From Wocania_A sp965224845 (GTDB lineage Bacteria > Bacteroidota > Bacteroidia > Flavobacteriales > Flavobacteriaceae), in contig CBDDAJ010000026.1 in the NCBI GenBank assembly GCA_965224845.1, positions 1-64,000 of the forward strand: a stretch of DNA of 64,000 bases, written 5' to 3'. The notes beneath the pieces are model-generated. The model ran no database searches, had not been told where the DNA came from, and saw nothing but the letters and a program-made list of their open reading frames with translations. The number at the start of each line of letters is the position of its first letter. The stretch's first letter is position 1. Positions 62,739 to 64,000 of the stretch are shown here, piece after piece. A program made the position numbers and the translations under genes.

Positions 62739-63818
62739 ATGAGAAGTATAATCAACCTTTGCCTTATTACCTTTTTAGTGATGTTTTCTTGCGCAGAAGA
62801 GAAAAAGACTATAGAAAAGTTTGTTCGCCCGGTTAAGTATCAGGAAGTAAATTATTTAGGTGGAGGAAAAGTAAGAACCTTTAGCGGAACAGCACGAACC
62901 GATAAAATTATAGGTTTAAGTTTTAGGAATTCCGGAATTATAACGCGTTTTGATATTAAATTAGGACAGCAGGTAAAAAAAGGACAGTTACTTGCAAAAC
63001 TTGATAATGTACAATCCCGATTAACTTATGAGCAAGCGGTAACACAGCTAAACAGTGCAGCTTCTCAAATGAATACCGCTAAACTGAGTTTAAACCGTGT
63101 TCGTTCTCTATATGAAAAAGGAAGCACTTCATTAAGTGATTACGAATCTGCAAAAAATGCTTATAAAACTGCCCAGGAAAGTTATAAATCTGCCAAGCGT
63201 GGTGTAGATATTCAACAGGAGCAAATACGATATGGCTATTTATATGCCCCTGAAGATGGCGTTATTGCAGCGGTAACATCCGAGATAGATGAAAACATAA
63301 GTATAGGTCAAGCTGTAGCTACACTTAATGCAGGGAAAGATATGGAAATTACATTAGGAATACCGGAAAGTGTTATTAATGGTGTAAAGCAAAATATGTC
63401 TGTAGATGTAGACTTTTCATCACTACCTGATAAAAGTTTTAAAGCCAAAGTTACTCAAATAGCACCAGCAGTAGATGCAAATACATCAACATATCCGGTA
63501 CGTGTTACTATCGAAAACCCTAGCGACGATATTAAAAGTGGGATGGCTGCCAATATTACCTTCGATTTTAGTGATAACAAAACTAATGAGACTGTTTTAG
63601 TGGTACCGGCCAATGCCATTGGAGAGGATAGTAATGGGCGTTTTGTGTTTCTTGTTGAAGAGTCAGGTGAGACTACTAAAGTAAAAAAACATAAAATTAC
63701 TATAGGTAATTTAACAGCTGAAGGATTTGAAATAAAGTCGGGACTAAAAGCAGGACAAAAAATAGCTACAGCAGGTTTACAAACCTTGCTGGATGGACAG
63801 GAGGTAAGACTACAGTAA
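62739..63818 (+). CDS. RND efflux periplasmic adaptor, lipoprotein
   Basis: A 359-residue adaptor from the ATG at 62739, where the signal and lipobox (VMFSCAEE) are immediate; a longer frame to 62691 adds 16 residues in front of the signal and is not needed. Domains are a lipoyl half (GLSFRNSGIITRFDIKLGQQVKKGQLLAKL), a long hairpin, the second half (YGYLYAPEDGVIAAVTSEIDENISIGQ) and a beta-barrel (VDFSSLPDKSFKAKVTQIAPAVDANTSTYPVRV). It pairs with the RND permease 17 bp downstream and the TolC fusion upstream. Confidence 0.95.
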   Translation: MRSIINLCLITFLVMFSCAEEKKTIEKFVRPVKYQEVNYLGGGKVRTFSGTARTDKIIGLSFRNSGIITRFDIKLGQQVKKGQLLAKLDNVQSRLTYEQAVTQLNSAASQMNTAKLSLNRVRSLYEKGSTSLSDYESAKNAYKTAQESYKSAKRGVDIQQEQIRYGYLYAPEDGVIAAVTSEIDENISIGQAVATLNAGKDMEITLGIPESVINGVKQNMSVDVDFSSLPDKSFKAKVTQIAPAVDANTSTYPVRVTIENPSDDIKSGMAANITFDFSDNKTNETVLVVPANAIGEDSNGRFVFLVEESGETTKVKKHKITIGNLTAEGFEIKSGLKAGQKIATAGLQTLLDGQEVRLQ

Positions 63819-63835
63819 TTCAAAAGAACTAACCA

Positions 63836-64000
63836 ATGAATTTAGCACAATTTTCAATTGATAAAAACAGAATTACCTTCATGGTTCTGGGTACCATAAT
63901 ACTTATGGGCTTAGCCATGTATTCGGGTTTGTCTAGAGACAGTATGCCCGCCATATACGGTAAGAGTAGCTTCAGTTGTATCACAATTTCCGGGAGCAGG
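63836..64000 (+). pseudogene. RND permease, 5' part, with frameshift, cut by window end
   Basis: The start encodes MNLAQFSIDKNR and a first membrane helix typical of HAE1 permeases, then SRDSMP. The frame then diverges: the sequence after 63949 reads YTVRVASVVSQFPGA only in the next frame, which is the expected continuation of this family. One C too many in CCC at 63947-63949 explains it; CC would give Met-Pro-Pro-Tyr-Thr. It is either a real frameshift or a sequencing error. The rest of the gene lies beyond the window. Expected to be the pump of the operon with the TolC fusion and adaptor. Confidence 0.85.

Noticed and set aside
1..64000. CRISPR array, phage genes, insertion sequences, rRNA
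   Set aside because: I saw no regularly spaced direct repeats, transposase, integrase or phage structural motifs, and no rRNA segments.

Overview
The window looks like chromosome of a marine-type member of the Flavobacteriaceae (Bacteroidota). The evidence is the AT-rich DNA, a SusC/SusD pair with an ECF sigma factor and FecR-type anti-sigma factor, many lipoproteins with a short signal and lipobox Cys, a BlaI/M56 pair, a promoter of the Bacteroidota type (TTTG, then TAnnTTTG) in front of a tRNA-Leu, and a DUF4407 protein. The genus cannot be fixed from the sequence. I see no phage, insertion sequence, CRISPR array or rRNA; the window is mostly metabolic and envelope genes.

Layout. 1-1894 (minus): a trans-3-hydroxy-L-proline dehydratase, cut by the window edge, and a pyrroline-2-carboxylate reductase, together a route from 3-hydroxyproline to proline; a divergent S37-type secreted peptidase follows. 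3358-10570: GNAT, SnoaL-like, STAS, DUF4407, a BlaI/M56 pair with three operator-like dyads, an EamA transporter and an M20 dipeptidase. 10675-10756: tRNA-Leu(UAG). 11815-18133: a small membrane protein and an RND efflux operon. 18265-24872: a TPR/S41 lipoprotein, two membrane-anchored AraC regulators and a small VOC-Usp-hypothetical operon. A 14-bp dyad (TTCAGA-NN-TCTGAA) recurs before the efflux operon and around both AraC genes. 25265-28049: an Lrp regulator divergent from threonine dehydrogenase and 2-amino-3-ketobutyrate CoA ligase (threonine to glycine).

28046-43390 is the most interesting block. An ECF sigma factor and FecR precede a SusC receptor with an STN signalling domain, a SusD lipoprotein, two M14 carboxypeptidase lipoproteins with RQHPPE signatures, an N-acyl-D-amino-acid deacylase lipoprotein, a glutamate racemase-like protein that is itself a lipoprotein, a fibronectin-III lipoprotein with a possible hydrolase domain, and a glutamate/dicarboxylate symporter. 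All point to capture, trimming, deacylation, racemisation and import of a D-glutamate-rich substrate (peptidoglycan stem peptides or poly-gamma-glutamate are candidates). This is inference from gene content.

43841-64000: a DsbD-like reductase, a class V aminotransferase, an esterase-like lipoprotein, a GAF protein facing an HD-PycTM fusion, a methionine sulfoxide reductase cluster (msrB, msrA, a frameshifted thioredoxin-like gene, a glutaredoxin, a second MsrA), an alpha/beta hydrolase-OsmC fusion, a phosphoesterase/kinase-like/Omp85 fusion, and a second RND operon whose TolC carries an extra N-terminal binding-protein domain. Two genes carry single-base indels in short homopolymers (54267-54270 and 63947-63949), which may be real or sequencing errors.
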